From Gordonia namibiensis NBRC 108229 (lineage in GTDB: Bacteria > Actinomycetota > Actinomycetes > Mycobacteriales > Mycobacteriaceae): a stretch of DNA of 64,000 nt. The DNA lies in the NCBI RefSeq assembly GCF_000298235.1, contig NZ_BAHE01000019.1:1-64000 (forward strand), in the 5' to 3' direction. Under the pieces are notes generated by a model that was given only the letters and a program-made list of their open reading frames with translations, had not been told where the DNA came from and did not search any database. Every line of letters begins with the position of its first letter. Position 1 is the first letter of the stretch. The position numbers and the translations under genes were made by a program. Of the stretch, positions 54,532-63,956 are shown one piece after another.

Positions 54532-55776
54532 ATGACTGATCGATCCGGCACCCCCTCAACCCGCTCCTCCCGTGGTGCGGCGGCCGCGCCCCGTTCGACC
54601 ACCCCCTCCTTCGTGGCGGCGGTCTACGCCTTCGCCGTCGTCATGCTCGGGACGACGCTGCCGACACCGCTGTACTCGCTCTACGGCGAGGCGCTCGGCT
54701 TCGGTGTCGCCACGACGACGATCATCTTCGGTGTCTACGCGACGGGAGTCATCGCCGCACTGATCGGTTTCGGTCGCTGGTCCGATGTGATCGGGCGGCG
54801 CAAGTTGCTCATCGCCGGCGCACTGCTCTCTGCGGCCAGCGCCGTCGTCTTCCTCACCGCCGGACCGGTCTGGCAACTGCTGGTCGGCCGGGTGCTGTCC
54901 GGGTTGTCGGCGGGGATCTACGCCGGCGCCGCAACGACTGCGGTCATCGAACTCGCACCACCGTCGTGGCGGGGCCGGGCGCCGGCCGTCGCGACCGCGG
55001 CCAACATCGGCGGACTCGGGATGGGGCCGCTGATCGCCGGAGTGCTCGCCGAGTATGCGCCCGATCCGCTGTACACCCCGTTCTTCCTCGACCTCGTCCT
55101 CCTGGCACTTGCCTTCGCCGGCATCTGGCGACTACAGGAGACGGTCGACGTCAAACCCGGTGCCCGTCTCGGTGTTCAGCGACTCTCGGTACCGGCCGAC
55201 ATGCGCGGCGTGTTCCTCCGCGCGTCGATCGCCGCCTTCGCGGGCTTCGCGGTGATGGGCACGTTCACCGGCGTCATGCCCTCGTTCGTCACGCAGATAT
55301 TCGGCGTCGACGACCGCGCGTTCACCGGCTTTCTCGTCTTCGTGCTGTTCGCCTCCTCCGCGGTCACGCAGATCGTGGTGCGTCGCATGCCCACCGAGCC
55401 CGCGCTGATCGCCGGTTGCGCGATCCTGATCGGCGGCACCTGCTTGTCCGTCGTCGGGCTCATCGCCGCGTCGACCGCAGCCCTGCTCGCCGGCGCGGTG
55501 GTGTGTGGCGTGGGCCAGGGCATGTCGTTCAGCAAGGGACTCGCGTCGGTGGTCGCAGCCAGCCCGGCCGATCGGCGAGCCGAGGTCACATCCACCTATT
55601 TCGTGGTGGCCTACGTCGCGATCTCGCTGCCCATCGTCGGGCAGGGTGTGGCCGCAGAGCAGTGGGGACTGCGGCCGGCCGGCATCGCCTTCAACATCGG
55701 CGTTGCGGTGCTCGCGCTGGTGGCGTTGATCCTGACGATCATCGTGGTGCGGCGCCCGGAACCCCGTTCTCGTTGA
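54532..55776 (+). CDS. MFS transporter
   Basis: 414 residues and about 12 membrane helices. Loop 2-3 motif GRWSDVIGRRKLL is typical. The N-terminal Ser/Thr/Arg-rich tail is cytoplasmic. By neighbourhood it may export the product of the ATP-grasp protein (divergent). Its 3' end overlaps malQ on the other strand by 38 bp. Substrate unknown. Confidence 0.88.
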   Translation: MTDRSGTPSTRSSRGAAAAPRSTTPSFVAAVYAFAVVMLGTTLPTPLYSLYGEALGFGVATTTIIFGVYATGVIAALIGFGRWSDVIGRRKLLIAGALLSAASAVVFLTAGPVWQLLVGRVLSGLSAGIYAGAATTAVIELAPPSWRGRAPAVATAANIGGLGMGPLIAGVLAEYAPDPLYTPFFLDLVLLALAFAGIWRLQETVDVKPGARLGVQRLSVPADMRGVFLRASIAAFAGFAVMGTFTGVMPSFVTQIFGVDDRAFTGFLVFVLFASSAVTQIVVRRMPTEPALIAGCAILIGGTCLSVVGLIAASTAALLAGAVVCGVGQGMSFSKGLASVVAASPADRRAEVTSTYFVVAYVAISLPIVGQGVAAEQWGLRPAGIAFNIGVAVLALVALILTIIVVRRPEPRSR

Positions 55777-57889
55777 GCACGTCCACCAACTGCCGGAAGC
55801 GCACGCTGCTGACGAGGTCCTCCACGAGCACCACCTCACCGTCGGCGTTGGCGAGCGGGATGCACCAGTTCGGGTATTGCTCGGCACTCGTGCCGGGTTG
55901 GTTCTGAATCCGCCTCTCCCCCACCGCGTCCACGAGTGCGACGCTCAGCAGCACCGACGGTGTGTGCGCGATGACTGCGTAGAGGGCGTCGACGACCTCC
56001 GGTTCCGACAGCGGGGTGTCCCGCGACAGCAGTCCACGCTCGTAGGCGAGTTCGAGGACGGCGTCGCGTTCGCGTTCGTTGCGTTCCCGTTCGGCCTCTT
56101 CCCCTGTCTCGAGCAGTCCCAGCCGCGCCCGCAGCGCGATGTGGTCACCGGCCAGGTAACCCGACGTCGGCGGGAGGTCGTGCGTCGTCACCGACGTCAG
56201 GCACAGTTCGCGGTAGCGTTCCGGCGCGATCGCCGCCTGGCGGTCCTGCTCGAACCACAGGATCGACGTGCCCAGGATTCCTCGCTCGCGCAGCGTGTCC
56301 TGCACCGTCGGTTCGAAGACCCCGAGGTCCTCGCCGACGACCACCGCGTCGGCCCGTTGGGCCTCGAGGGCCAGGATGCCGATCAGCGCCTCGCTGTCGT
56401 AGTGCACGTAGGTGCCGCCGGCCGGTCCCATGCCGTCGGGAATCCACCACAGCCGGAACAGCCCCAGGATGTGGTCGACGCGGACCCCGCCCGCGTGACG
56501 CAGCACGGTGCGGATCATGTCGCGGTAGGGCTCGTAACCGGCTTCGGCCAGTCGGCGCGGATGCCAGGGCGGCTGATCCCAGCCCTGGCCCTGCTGATTG
56601 AAACCATCCGGCGGTGCGCCCACCGTCGCACCGGAGGCGAGCACGTGGCCGAGCGCCCAGGCGTCGGCGCTGTGCCGGCCGACGCCGACGGCGAGGTCGG
56701 CCATCACGCCGACGGACATCCCCGCGGATTCCGCGGCATGCGCCGCGGTGGCGAGCTGTTCGTCGCAGATCCACTGCAACCAGATGTGGAAGTCGATGCG
56801 CCGAGCGAGTTTCCGGCGCTTCTTCTTGAGGTACGTCGGATCGAGGAACTTGTCCTGCCAGCGGGGGTCGTCGGCGTCGTAGCGCTCGGCCAGTGCGCAC
56901 CAGGTCGCGAATCGCTTGAGGCCTTTGCCCTCCCGCTTTCGGAACTCCCGCAGGGCGGTCTTGCGGGCGGGACTCAGCGGCACGCCGTAGATCAGTTCGA
57001 GTGCTTCCAGCTTCGCCCGGTAGGACTTGTTGCGCCGGATCCGGTCGGTGGCGGTGTTCTCTCCCATGAACCCGCGGGCGAGCTTGTCCAACCACTTGCG
57101 CTGGGACTTCGACAATCCGTCGAGTTCGGGGATGTCGGTGACCCGGATGTAGATCGGGTTGAGGAAGCGGCGGGTGACCGGAAGGTAGGGCGAGGCCTCG
57201 ATCGGAGGGTGCGGTTGCGCCGCATGCAACGGATTGACCTGCACGAAATCAGCGCCGTACGCACTGCCCGCGACCTCGCAGATTCCGGTCAGATCGGCGA
57301 AGTCGCCGACCCCCCACGAGTCTGCCGACCGGATCGAGTACAGCTGCACGGCCAGGCCCCACCGCTGCTGCCCCAACAGCCGGTCCGCGGTGTGCAGCCG
57401 GCGCGGGGTGACGATCAGCGGCGCGCTCGACGCCGTCGAGTCGTCGAGGTCGAGGGCTTTGATCTGGTGGTATCCGGGTTCGAGGTCGTCGGGGATCGCG
57501 AAGGTCGCCCGCCCGACGAGCGCGCCGTCGATCTCCCGCGGGTCCACCCACGCGTCGAGTTGTTCCGGCGCGACATCGCGGCCGTCCTCGGTCGCGATCC
57601 ACACCTTGACCAGGTTCCCGTGCGGGACATGGACCCAGAAGGTGTTGCCGCCGCCCTCGGTCACGACCGTCACCGCGGGGACGAATTCGCGCCACGGCCG
57701 CTCGTCGACCTCCCGGATCGACTCCTCGATCTCCTCGGGTGAGTCCGCAGGGACGTCGAGCGCGGTGAGGACGGCGACCAGCGTCTCCGCGCTCACGTCG
57801 TGGGTCTCCTCGTCCCAGCCCACATAGCTGGTGGCCACACCGTGACGATGCGCCAGTTCGGTCAACCTCTCGGTGTTCACGTCAGCCAC
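55739..57889 (-). CDS. malQ: 4-alpha-glucanotransferase MalQ
   Basis: 716 residues, the size of actinobacterial MalQ. An N-terminal domain of about 165 residues precedes the (beta/alpha)8 glucanotransferase. Active-site regions are VDHILGLFRLWWIP (catalytic Asp), VVGEDLGVF (Glu) and TSVTTHDLPPTSGYLAG (Asp). It transfers glucan chains between maltodextrins in glycogen/trehalose-type metabolism. The GTG at 57889 follows GGCGAG. A 38-bp repeat pair lies upstream. Confidence 0.93.
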   Translation of the reverse strand: MADVNTERLTELAHRHGVATSYVGWDEETHDVSAETLVAVLTALDVPADSPEEIEESIREVDERPWREFVPAVTVVTEGGGNTFWVHVPHGNLVKVWIATEDGRDVAPEQLDAWVDPREIDGALVGRATFAIPDDLEPGYHQIKALDLDDSTASSAPLIVTPRRLHTADRLLGQQRWGLAVQLYSIRSADSWGVGDFADLTGICEVAGSAYGADFVQVNPLHAAQPHPPIEASPYLPVTRRFLNPIYIRVTDIPELDGLSKSQRKWLDKLARGFMGENTATDRIRRNKSYRAKLEALELIYGVPLSPARKTALREFRKREGKGLKRFATWCALAERYDADDPRWQDKFLDPTYLKKKRRKLARRIDFHIWLQWICDEQLATAAHAAESAGMSVGVMADLAVGVGRHSADAWALGHVLASGATVGAPPDGFNQQGQGWDQPPWHPRRLAEAGYEPYRDMIRTVLRHAGGVRVDHILGLFRLWWIPDGMGPAGGTYVHYDSEALIGILALEAQRADAVVVGEDLGVFEPTVQDTLRERGILGTSILWFEQDRQAAIAPERYRELCLTSVTTHDLPPTSGYLAGDHIALRARLGLLETGEEAERERNERERDAVLELAYERGLLSRDTPLSEPEVVDALYAVIAHTPSVLLSVALVDAVGERRIQNQPGTSAEQYPNWCIPLANADGEVVLVEDLVSSVRFRQLVDVLNENGVPGAAPR

Positions 57890-57936
57890 CTCGCCATCGT
57901 CTCAGGATTCGGGCGACTCCGCGCTACGTCCCTTCG

Positions 57937-58016
57937 ATACGCCCTCCGCAAGCTCCGGGCCACTCAGGGAGCGGAGGAATACGCCCTCCGCAAGCTCCGG
58001 GCCACTCAGGGAGCGG
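57937..58016. repeat. 38-bp direct repeat, two copies
   Basis: Two identical 38-bp units (57937-57974 and 57979-58016), beginning ATACGCCC and ending GGGAGCGG, are separated by AGGA. The second copy covers the last three codons and stop of the flavoprotein gene (58006), so its end may have been shaped by the repeat. Confidence 0.85.
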
Positions 58017-59403
58017 GGAGACCGAAGATGACGCCCGGGTTCAGCAATCCCTGCGGGTCGAACGCCGCCTTGACCGCGCGCATGGTGTCGAGGTCGACAT
58101 CGGACCGGCCCAGGTGGGTCCAAGCCGTCTTGGCGCGGCCGATGCCGTGTTCGGCACTGATGGACCCGCCGTTTGCCGCGACGATGCCGAAGACCCGGTC
58201 GGTGACGGTCCCGGCGTGTTCTTCGGGGACGTCGAGCAGGTTCACGTGGATGTTCCCGTCACCCACGTGTCCGAAAAGGATGGGACGACACGGGAAGTCG
58301 CTGGTCGTACCGACCGCGGCCAGCTCGGCGAATGTCTCCGGCAAGGCGCGTATGGGGACGGAGATGTCGAGTTTGACGACCGGCGTCGTACTCGACCGGG
58401 CGATCGTCTCGGTATGACTCTCGCGTGCACCCCAGAGTGCTCGTGCGGGCGCCGGTTCGAGGACGGCGTCGACGAGTCCGCCGGTGCCGTCGAGCAATTC
58501 GGCCATCGTCGTCTCGATGTCGCCGACCCCGGACACCTCGAGCAGGACGTAGAACGGCGCGGGTGTCGCCGTCGGCCGGCGTTGTCCGTGCTCGTGGACG
58601 AGTTCGATGCCGGCCTCGGTCATCAGCTCGGCGGCCTCGACGGTGAGCCCACGCGACGATGCGGCGCCGATCAGTGCGATCGCGTCCTCGACGTGTTCGA
58701 CCGCGGCCACCGCGACGGTCGCCGCCGACGGCGGGACGACGAGTTTGAACAGCACGCGGGTGATGACCGCGAGGGTCCCCTCACTCCCGGCGAGAAGTGC
58801 CGGGAGGTCGTATCCCACATTGTCTTTCACCAGTGAGGTCCACCGGCGGAGGATGCGGCCGTCGGCGAGCACCGCCTCGATCCCGAGGACCTGGGAACGC
58901 GTGTTGCCACGGCGGATCATGCGGATTCCCCCGGCATTCGTCGAGACCACCCCGCCCGCGGTGGCCGACTCGCGGGAGGCCAGGTCGATGGGGAAGGCCA
59001 GGCCCGCGTCCGCGGCCCGACCGTCGATGGCGTCGACGGTGGCACCGGCCTGGGCACCGACGCAGCGCCCGACCGCGTCGACCTCGTCGATGTCGGTCAT
59101 GCGGGCCGTCGACAAGACGATCACCGGTTGTCCGGTGTCGTCGCGAGGTGGCGGCACCGAGCCACCCACGAGTCCGGTGTTCCCGCCCTGCACACAGATC
59201 CGGGCGCCGACGGAGGCGCATTCGCCGACGACCCGGGAGACCTCCTCGGTCGTGCGGGGGCGTACGACCGCATCCGCCTGGCCTCGGTATCGACCGGTCC
59301 AGTCGGCCAGGAAGCCCTCCATCGCCGCGGGGTCGGTGAGGACGTTGCACTCACCGACCGCCCTGCGCAGTTGCGTCAGCAGGGCATCCGCATGCCCGGG
59401 CAC
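58006..59403 (-). CDS. FAD-linked oxidase (glycolate/D-lactate dehydrogenase type)
   Basis: 465 residues. The FAD-binding PCMH domain carries CVQGGNTGLVGGSVP and the Gly-rich IDLASRESATAGGVVSTNAGG, and the C-terminal cap has HVGDGNIHVNLLD and EHGIGRAKTAW. Such enzymes oxidise 2-hydroxy acids. The GTG at 59403 starts 4 bp after the stop of the SDR-like gene, so they are probably co-transcribed. Its C-terminus lies within a 38-bp repeat. Confidence 0.9.
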   Translation of the reverse strand: MPGHADALLTQLRRAVGECNVLTDPAAMEGFLADWTGRYRGQADAVVRPRTTEEVSRVVGECASVGARICVQGGNTGLVGGSVPPPRDDTGQPVIVLSTARMTDIDEVDAVGRCVGAQAGATVDAIDGRAADAGLAFPIDLASRESATAGGVVSTNAGGIRMIRRGNTRSQVLGIEAVLADGRILRRWTSLVKDNVGYDLPALLAGSEGTLAVITRVLFKLVVPPSAATVAVAAVEHVEDAIALIGAASSRGLTVEAAELMTEAGIELVHEHGQRRPTATPAPFYVLLEVSGVGDIETTMAELLDGTGGLVDAVLEPAPARALWGARESHTETIARSSTTPVVKLDISVPIRALPETFAELAAVGTTSDFPCRPILFGHVGDGNIHVNLLDVPEEHAGTVTDRVFGIVAANGGSISAEHGIGRAKTAWTHLGRSDVDLDTMRAVKAAFDPQGLLNPGVIFGLPAP

Positions 59404-59407
59404 GGTG

Positions 59408-60061
59408 TCAGACCTGTGCGACCGCGTCGGCGACCGGCGTGGGTCCGTCGTTGAACTCGATGACCTTGTGCACTGTCTCGGGCCGGGCGAGGACTTCCGC
59501 CGCCACCGCGGCAACGTTGTCGCGGCTGACGTGGTCGCCATCGCCTCGGGTCCCGCCGACGGCGATCTTCCCCGTTCCCGGCTCGTCGGTGAGCCCGCTG
59601 GGTCCGAGGATCGTCCAGTCGAGGTCGCTCGACTTCAGGTAGGTGTCGGCGGCAGCCTTTGCCTCGGCGTACGCGTGGAACGAATTGTCCTCGGGGACGC
59701 CGTGATCGGGGCCGGCACCGAAGTAGGAGACGATGACGTAGCGGCGGATGCCGACCTTCGCCGCCGCGTCCATCGATCGGATCGCCGCATCCCGGTCGAC
59801 GGCGTACGTTCGCGCGGGGTCACCACCGCCCGCTCCCGCCGACCAGACCACGGCGTCGTGTTCGGAGATCGCCGTGGCGATCCCGGTCGTGTCGAGGGTC
59901 TCCACGTCGGCGACGACGGGTACCGCTCCGGTCTCCGCGACATCGCGCGCATGTTCCGGGTTTCGGATGATCGAGGTCACCTGATCGCCTCGGTCGGTCA
60001 GGATCTTCGCCAGGCGCAGCGCGATCTTGCCGTGTCCACCGATGATGGCCACTCGGGTCAC
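59408..60061 (-). CDS. NAD(P)H-binding SDR-like protein
   Basis: 217 residues with an atypical short-chain dehydrogenase (NAD(P)-binding) fold: IIGGHGKIALRLAKIL and VVWSAGAGG, then the core FHAYAEAKAAADTYLKSS (Lys of the YxxxK-type site). Related proteins act as quinone or flavin reductases or as sensors. The GTG at 60061 is the first of the cluster. Downstream partner is the FAD oxidase. Confidence 0.83.
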   Translation of the reverse strand: MTRVAIIGGHGKIALRLAKILTDRGDQVTSIIRNPEHARDVAETGAVPVVADVETLDTTGIATAISEHDAVVWSAGAGGGDPARTYAVDRDAAIRSMDAAAKVGIRRYVIVSYFGAGPDHGVPEDNSFHAYAEAKAAADTYLKSSDLDWTILGPSGLTDEPGTGKIAVGGTRGDGDHVSRDNVAAVAAEVLARPETVHKVIEFNDGPTPVADAVAQV

Positions 60062-60203
60062 TGGATGCTCACTTTCCGTTGCTCACTCGTGCTGGGGTCG
60101 ACGACAGACGTACTTTTCCCAACGTACCCACCCCGCGAACGACACCACCCCGGTCCGGACGCGGTGCGTCGGGACCGGGGCGGGTTCGCTGTGGGGGCTG
60201 CGA

Positions 60204-60479
60204 TCAGACGCGGGTCCGGCCGCGCCCGGTCACGAGCTTGACCAGGAACAGCAAGATGCATGCGCCGATCAGGCAGGTGACGAAGCTGAAGATCCATCCG
60301 GCACCTTCGACGTCGACGCCGAAGATCTTGAGGAGGAATCCTCCGAGCAGGCCGCCGATGACGCCGACGACGATGTTGAGGATGATCCCCTGCTGCGCAT
60401 CGGTCTTCATGATCTTGCTGGCGATCCAGCCGGCCAGACCACCGATGATGATCCACGCAATGATGCCAATTCCCAGCAT
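60204..60479 (-). CDS. GlsB/YeaQ/YmgE family stress membrane protein
   Basis: 91 residues with three hydrophobic helices. Glycine-zipper segments IIIGGLAGWIASKIMKTDAQQG and GVIGGLLGGFLL are the family signature. These proteins are envelope stress proteins of uncertain function. GGAGG precedes the ATG (7 nt). Confidence 0.92.
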   Translation of the reverse strand: MLGIGIIAWIIIGGLAGWIASKIMKTDAQQGIILNIVVGVIGGLLGGFLLKIFGVDVEGAGWIFSFVTCLIGACILLFLVKLVTGRGRTRV

Positions 60480-60690
60480 GTTTGCCTCCTAGGTAGTTGT
60501 TGATCCTGCGTGCGTACGTAAATCGTCCGAATCGTCCAGATCGTGCGATTTGCTACAAGACCGAACGTACCCAGGAATTCCGGGTCCAAACCTGCGGGCA
60601 CGGATCTGTGTGCACATCGAGACCCGTGCGACGGTCGTGCCGAGACCTTCTCCAGGGGGTGAGGCCGCCCGAACTGCGGCTATGACGGAA

Positions 60691-61134
60691 TCACGGACAG
60701 GTCACCTCGATCTCGTAGGACTTGGTCACCTTCTCGGTCGGGTTGGCGAGATCGACGCCCGACGCCTCGCCGGTGATCTTGTAGGTGGAGCCGTCCTTGT
60801 CGACCTCGGCACTACCCTCACCCACACCCTTCTGATAGCCGAGCGTCACGCCGTCCACGGAACCGAGCCCGACCGACTCGACCTCCGGCGAATCCCCCGA
60901 CGACAGCACGACGCCGATGCCCGAGGTGCCCGACCCGGAACCGATCCCGATCGTCACCTTCCCAGCCGCATCGGTGCAGCCGACGGTCTTGTCCGCCAGA
61001 TCCACCTCCCGGTCGTCGACGGTCACCTTGGCCTCCGCGTCGGTGTTCTCGGAGTCGTCCGAGCCGCATGCGGTTACGGCGACGGCCAGTGCCGCCGCGC
61101 CGAGGACTGAAGCGATGTGCACTTTGTTCATCAT
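60691..61134 (-). CDS. lpqH: LpqH-like lipoprotein (19-kDa antigen family)
   Basis: 147 residues. A signal peptide (1-22) ends in the lipobox AVTAC, so Cys23 is lipidated. The mature domain matches the mycobacterial 19-kDa lipoprotein: GCTDAAGKVTIGIGSGSGTSGIGVVLS, VESVGLGSVDGVTLGY and ending KSYEIEVTCP. Two cysteines at the ends probably form the family disulfide. Surface lipoprotein of mycolata. The double ATG at 61134/61131 leaves the exact start open; AGGAG lies 5 or 8 nt upstream. Confidence 0.92.
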   Translation of the reverse strand: MMNKVHIASVLGAAALAVAVTACGSDDSENTDAEAKVTVDDREVDLADKTVGCTDAAGKVTIGIGSGSGTSGIGVVLSSGDSPEVESVGLGSVDGVTLGYQKGVGEGSAEVDKDGSTYKITGEASGVDLANPTEKVTKSYEIEVTCP

Positions 61135-61253
61135 GAGAACTCCTGGGCAGTCGTGAACGCCGCCGGCCGGCGGGCTGAGACGAATCTAGCGGTTGAGCTG
61201 CGCGTTGGCACAGAAATGTTCGAATATCGGGACCTTCGGCACCGCAGTGGGTC

Positions 61254-62120
61254 TCAGGCGATCGACGGCAGTTTCGCGTCGGCCTCGATCATCACCGCGC
61301 GGGTGAGATCGCGGAACTGTTCGTAGTGCCCGTGATAGCCGTACTTGGCGTGCAGACTCGGCCACCGCGTGTGGTCTGCGGCCGCGCCGATCGCATTGGC
61401 CTCGTGGAGATATGCGGGCAGGATGTTCTGGATCGTCGGATCGCGCCGGAGGCGGTGGACGGTGTCCCGGTGCAGCGACGACGACGCCCGGTACTTGGTG
61501 ATGACGACACCGAGTTCGACGATGGTACGGCCGATCTCGGCACCGAAGTCGGCGACCTGCCGCTGGACGTGTGGAATCGCGTACGTGGACAACACGTCCG
61601 GGATCGTCGGGATGAGATACCCACCGGCCATGAACAATCCGTTGAGACTGAATGGACCGACGTTCGGCGGACAGTCGACGAGGACGTAATCGTAGCGGGA
61701 CATGGCGGGGGCCAACGCAGCCCGGAGCACCTCGACGGCGGCGAGATGGTCGTCGGCGGCGACGCGGCGCGCGCTCATCTCCTCCTGCAGGTCGATCAGG
61801 TCCAGCGACGACGGGACGAGGTCGATCCCCGTGACCCCGTCGATCGACGAGACGTCACGTTGGACGGTGCTCTCCAGGTCGAACCGGTGGGTGCCGTCGA
61901 GGACGTCGGCGAACAGGGTTGCGACGGTGTGCCCGCGCGCATTACAGGCCTCCCAGCCCTTCTCGCCGATCATCATCGTGGTGAGGTTGGTCTGGGCGTC
62001 GAGGTCGACGAGGAGCACCTTCTCACCGAAGGCGCCGGCGAGGAAGTCGGCGAGGCCGGCCGTGAGCGTGGTCTTCCCGACCCCGCCCTTGAGGCTGATG
62101 GTCGCGATCACCGTCGGCAT
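61254..62120 (-). CDS. ParA family ATPase
   Basis: 288 residues. Canonical Walker A SLKGGVGKTTL, ATPase switch VLLVDLDAQTNLT and Walker B DYVLVDCPPN; the C-terminal half is longer and more charged than in plasmid ParA. No ParB is adjacent, so it may place a membrane or cargo protein; its neighbour is the MpaB-type oxygenase. The ATG at 62120 begins MPTVIATIS. Confidence 0.88.
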   Translation of the reverse strand: MPTVIATISLKGGVGKTTLTAGLADFLAGAFGEKVLLVDLDAQTNLTTMMIGEKGWEACNARGHTVATLFADVLDGTHRFDLESTVQRDVSSIDGVTGIDLVPSSLDLIDLQEEMSARRVAADDHLAAVEVLRAALAPAMSRYDYVLVDCPPNVGPFSLNGLFMAGGYLIPTIPDVLSTYAIPHVQRQVADFGAEIGRTIVELGVVITKYRASSSLHRDTVHRLRRDPTIQNILPAYLHEANAIGAAADHTRWPSLHAKYGYHGHYEQFRDLTRAVMIEADAKLPSIA

Positions 62121-62190
62121 GGTGTCCCCGGTCTGTTCGGTGGGTCTGCGTCGCCAGACTAACCGGGAGAAACGCGCGGCGCAGCGACTC

Positions 62191-63564
62191 TCAGCCGGTC
62201 GTACCCAGGGCCTCGACCCTCTGGTCGTGGTGGGCGAAGGTGGGACCGCGCCCGCCGTCCTGCTCGGCGGCCAGCTTGGTGAAGGCGTCGTGCATGACGG
62301 CCCAGTAGGTGTCGCCGTTCGCGCGACGCCTGTCGGCCCGCTTCCAGTACCCGGGGATGCGTCGGTCCAGATTCGCCAGGCGCGCCTGCGCGGTGATGAG
62401 TTTCGGTGCGACACGTCCGATTCGGGTCGGCTCGGGAGTACCGGTGATGCGCTTGCCGAGGAACGTGCCACCGATGAAGAAATACAGGCCGTGCAGGGTC
62501 TGGTGGAGCGCCGACTTCACCTGCGTGTCGATCAACGGGACCCGAACCTTGTCCATCAGCGTGTTGAGCATCATCTCGGAGACGTCGTTGAGCGCCTCGG
62601 AGAACTCCGACGGTGGTTCCATCACCGCATAGCCGTAGTCGAGGAGCTCCACCGCTTCGCCGAAGGTGCGCGGGATCATCGCCTCTCGAATACCCAGGAT
62701 GTGACCGATGTACGACCAGAAGATGTTGAGGTCTTCCAGGTCCCGGTAGTCGTAATGACGACCGTAGTTGATGTCGTACATGAGGTTGGCGACCCCGAAC
62801 GACGGGATGCCGCCGGACATCTCGGCATTGGAGATCGGCACACCGTGCTGGGCGACCCATTCCTCCCCCCACTTCTTACGCAGCATGACACGCGCCTGCG
62901 CGTGCATCAGCCGCACCCGGACGGCGTTCTTGAACGCGATGCCGTAGCGGTCGAGCGCCCCCGGTGCGGGCAGGTGCACCCAGAACTCGGCGGTCTCCAG
63001 CGACCGGTTGACCATGTTGCGCTGCATGCGACCCATGGTTCCGACCGCGCCGCCCACCGAGCCTCCCTGGACGGTGACCAGGGTGTTGAGGAAGATCAGC
63101 GACGCCTTGCCCGCCGGGCTCACGCTGTTTGCGACGATCGCGCCCCGGTCGACGCGCTCCCTGGTGATCCAGGACGGCGGGTTGTCGATGTGCTCGAAGA
63201 GCGCGACGAGTTCCTCCGGGGGATCGTCGATGGTCTCCAGTCCGTTGTCGAGTGCGTCTTCGAACATCTGCCGTCCGCTCCGCGGGGGCAGTCTGCGGAA
63301 CATCTGCACGACCGCGTCCATCTCCGGATCACCGACCCAGAGATGGTCTTTGGCGCGGGCCACGATTCCGCCGGTGTCGGGGAGCCGATCCTGCACGTCG
63401 ACCCAGCCGTCCAGCAGTCGATGACGGGCAGGTGTCCAGTCCGGGTTGAACGTCGGTCGCGCGGGCGGTGCCGGTCGCAGCGGGCGCCCCAGCACCGGAT
63501 CGATCGGGGCGTCGGGGGCGGGCGGTGGGGCGAGGGCGTCGAGGTGATCTTCGAGGACGGTCAT
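62191..63564 (-). CDS. MpaB/rubber-oxygenase-related DUF2236 protein
   Basis: 457 residues of the oxygenase MpaB family (DUF2236), a b-type haem family that includes the latex clearing protein. The conserved core has DRGAIVANSVSPAGKASL, GRMQRNMVNRSLETAEFWVHLP, and FGVANLMYDINYGRHYDYRDLEDLNIFWSYIGHILGIR with His candidates for haem ligation. No signal peptide is seen, so it is probably cytoplasmic. The ATG at 63564 (MTVLEDHLDA) has GGAGA. The substrate cannot be deduced. Confidence 0.85.
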   Translation of the reverse strand: MTVLEDHLDALAPPPAPDAPIDPVLGRPLRPAPPARPTFNPDWTPARHRLLDGWVDVQDRLPDTGGIVARAKDHLWVGDPEMDAVVQMFRRLPPRSGRQMFEDALDNGLETIDDPPEELVALFEHIDNPPSWITRERVDRGAIVANSVSPAGKASLIFLNTLVTVQGGSVGGAVGTMGRMQRNMVNRSLETAEFWVHLPAPGALDRYGIAFKNAVRVRLMHAQARVMLRKKWGEEWVAQHGVPISNAEMSGGIPSFGVANLMYDINYGRHYDYRDLEDLNIFWSYIGHILGIREAMIPRTFGEAVELLDYGYAVMEPPSEFSEALNDVSEMMLNTLMDKVRVPLIDTQVKSALHQTLHGLYFFIGGTFLGKRITGTPEPTRIGRVAPKLITAQARLANLDRRIPGYWKRADRRRANGDTYWAVMHDAFTKLAAEQDGGRGPTFAHHDQRVEALGTTG

Positions 63565-63956
63565 GGTGTCTCCGCGCATTCCGAGGTCCGGCAACTTAGT
63601 AATCTAGGTTAGCCAACTCGGCGGGCGTGCGGAGCCGTTCCATAGACGAAGCAGTCTCGGCGCCCGAACCCCGCCGTTCCGTGCCGCGCACTCGTCCCCG
63701 CATCCCGGCCGGCCGCCCTGACGTTTCCACCGTTGATCAAGGTTCGGGAGAACGCGCGATTCGGGCGACCCCGACTCTGCCGACATAGTCGAAATCTGTG
63801 AGAATGGTCGTCGCCGGACATTTCACGCCGAGACCGCGCGGACACCACGGCACATTTCGTGAACCGAGGAAATACGCGACGACCCGCAGTCCCTGGATTC
63901 ACGTGATACCGATTCACCGAACGCGGCCGCGTCACCTCCGCGAGACAAGGACAGTC
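63565..63956. other. intergenic region before the right edge
   Basis: No gene is convincing. Next to the MpaB-type gene the sequence turns AT-rich (CTTAGTAATCTAGGTTAG near 63595-63612), which looks like promoter and operator DNA. The rest shows no strong structure. Confidence 0.45.

Noticed and set aside
60148..60180. Intrinsic terminator between the SDR-like and GlsB genes
   Set aside because: There is a 9-bp stem with a long loop, but it lies upstream of the SDR-like gene and has no T-run on either strand.
63595..63615. IdeR/DtxR iron box (CTAGGTTAG) near the MpaB-type gene
   Set aside because: Only one half-site matches the consensus well; the second half does not.
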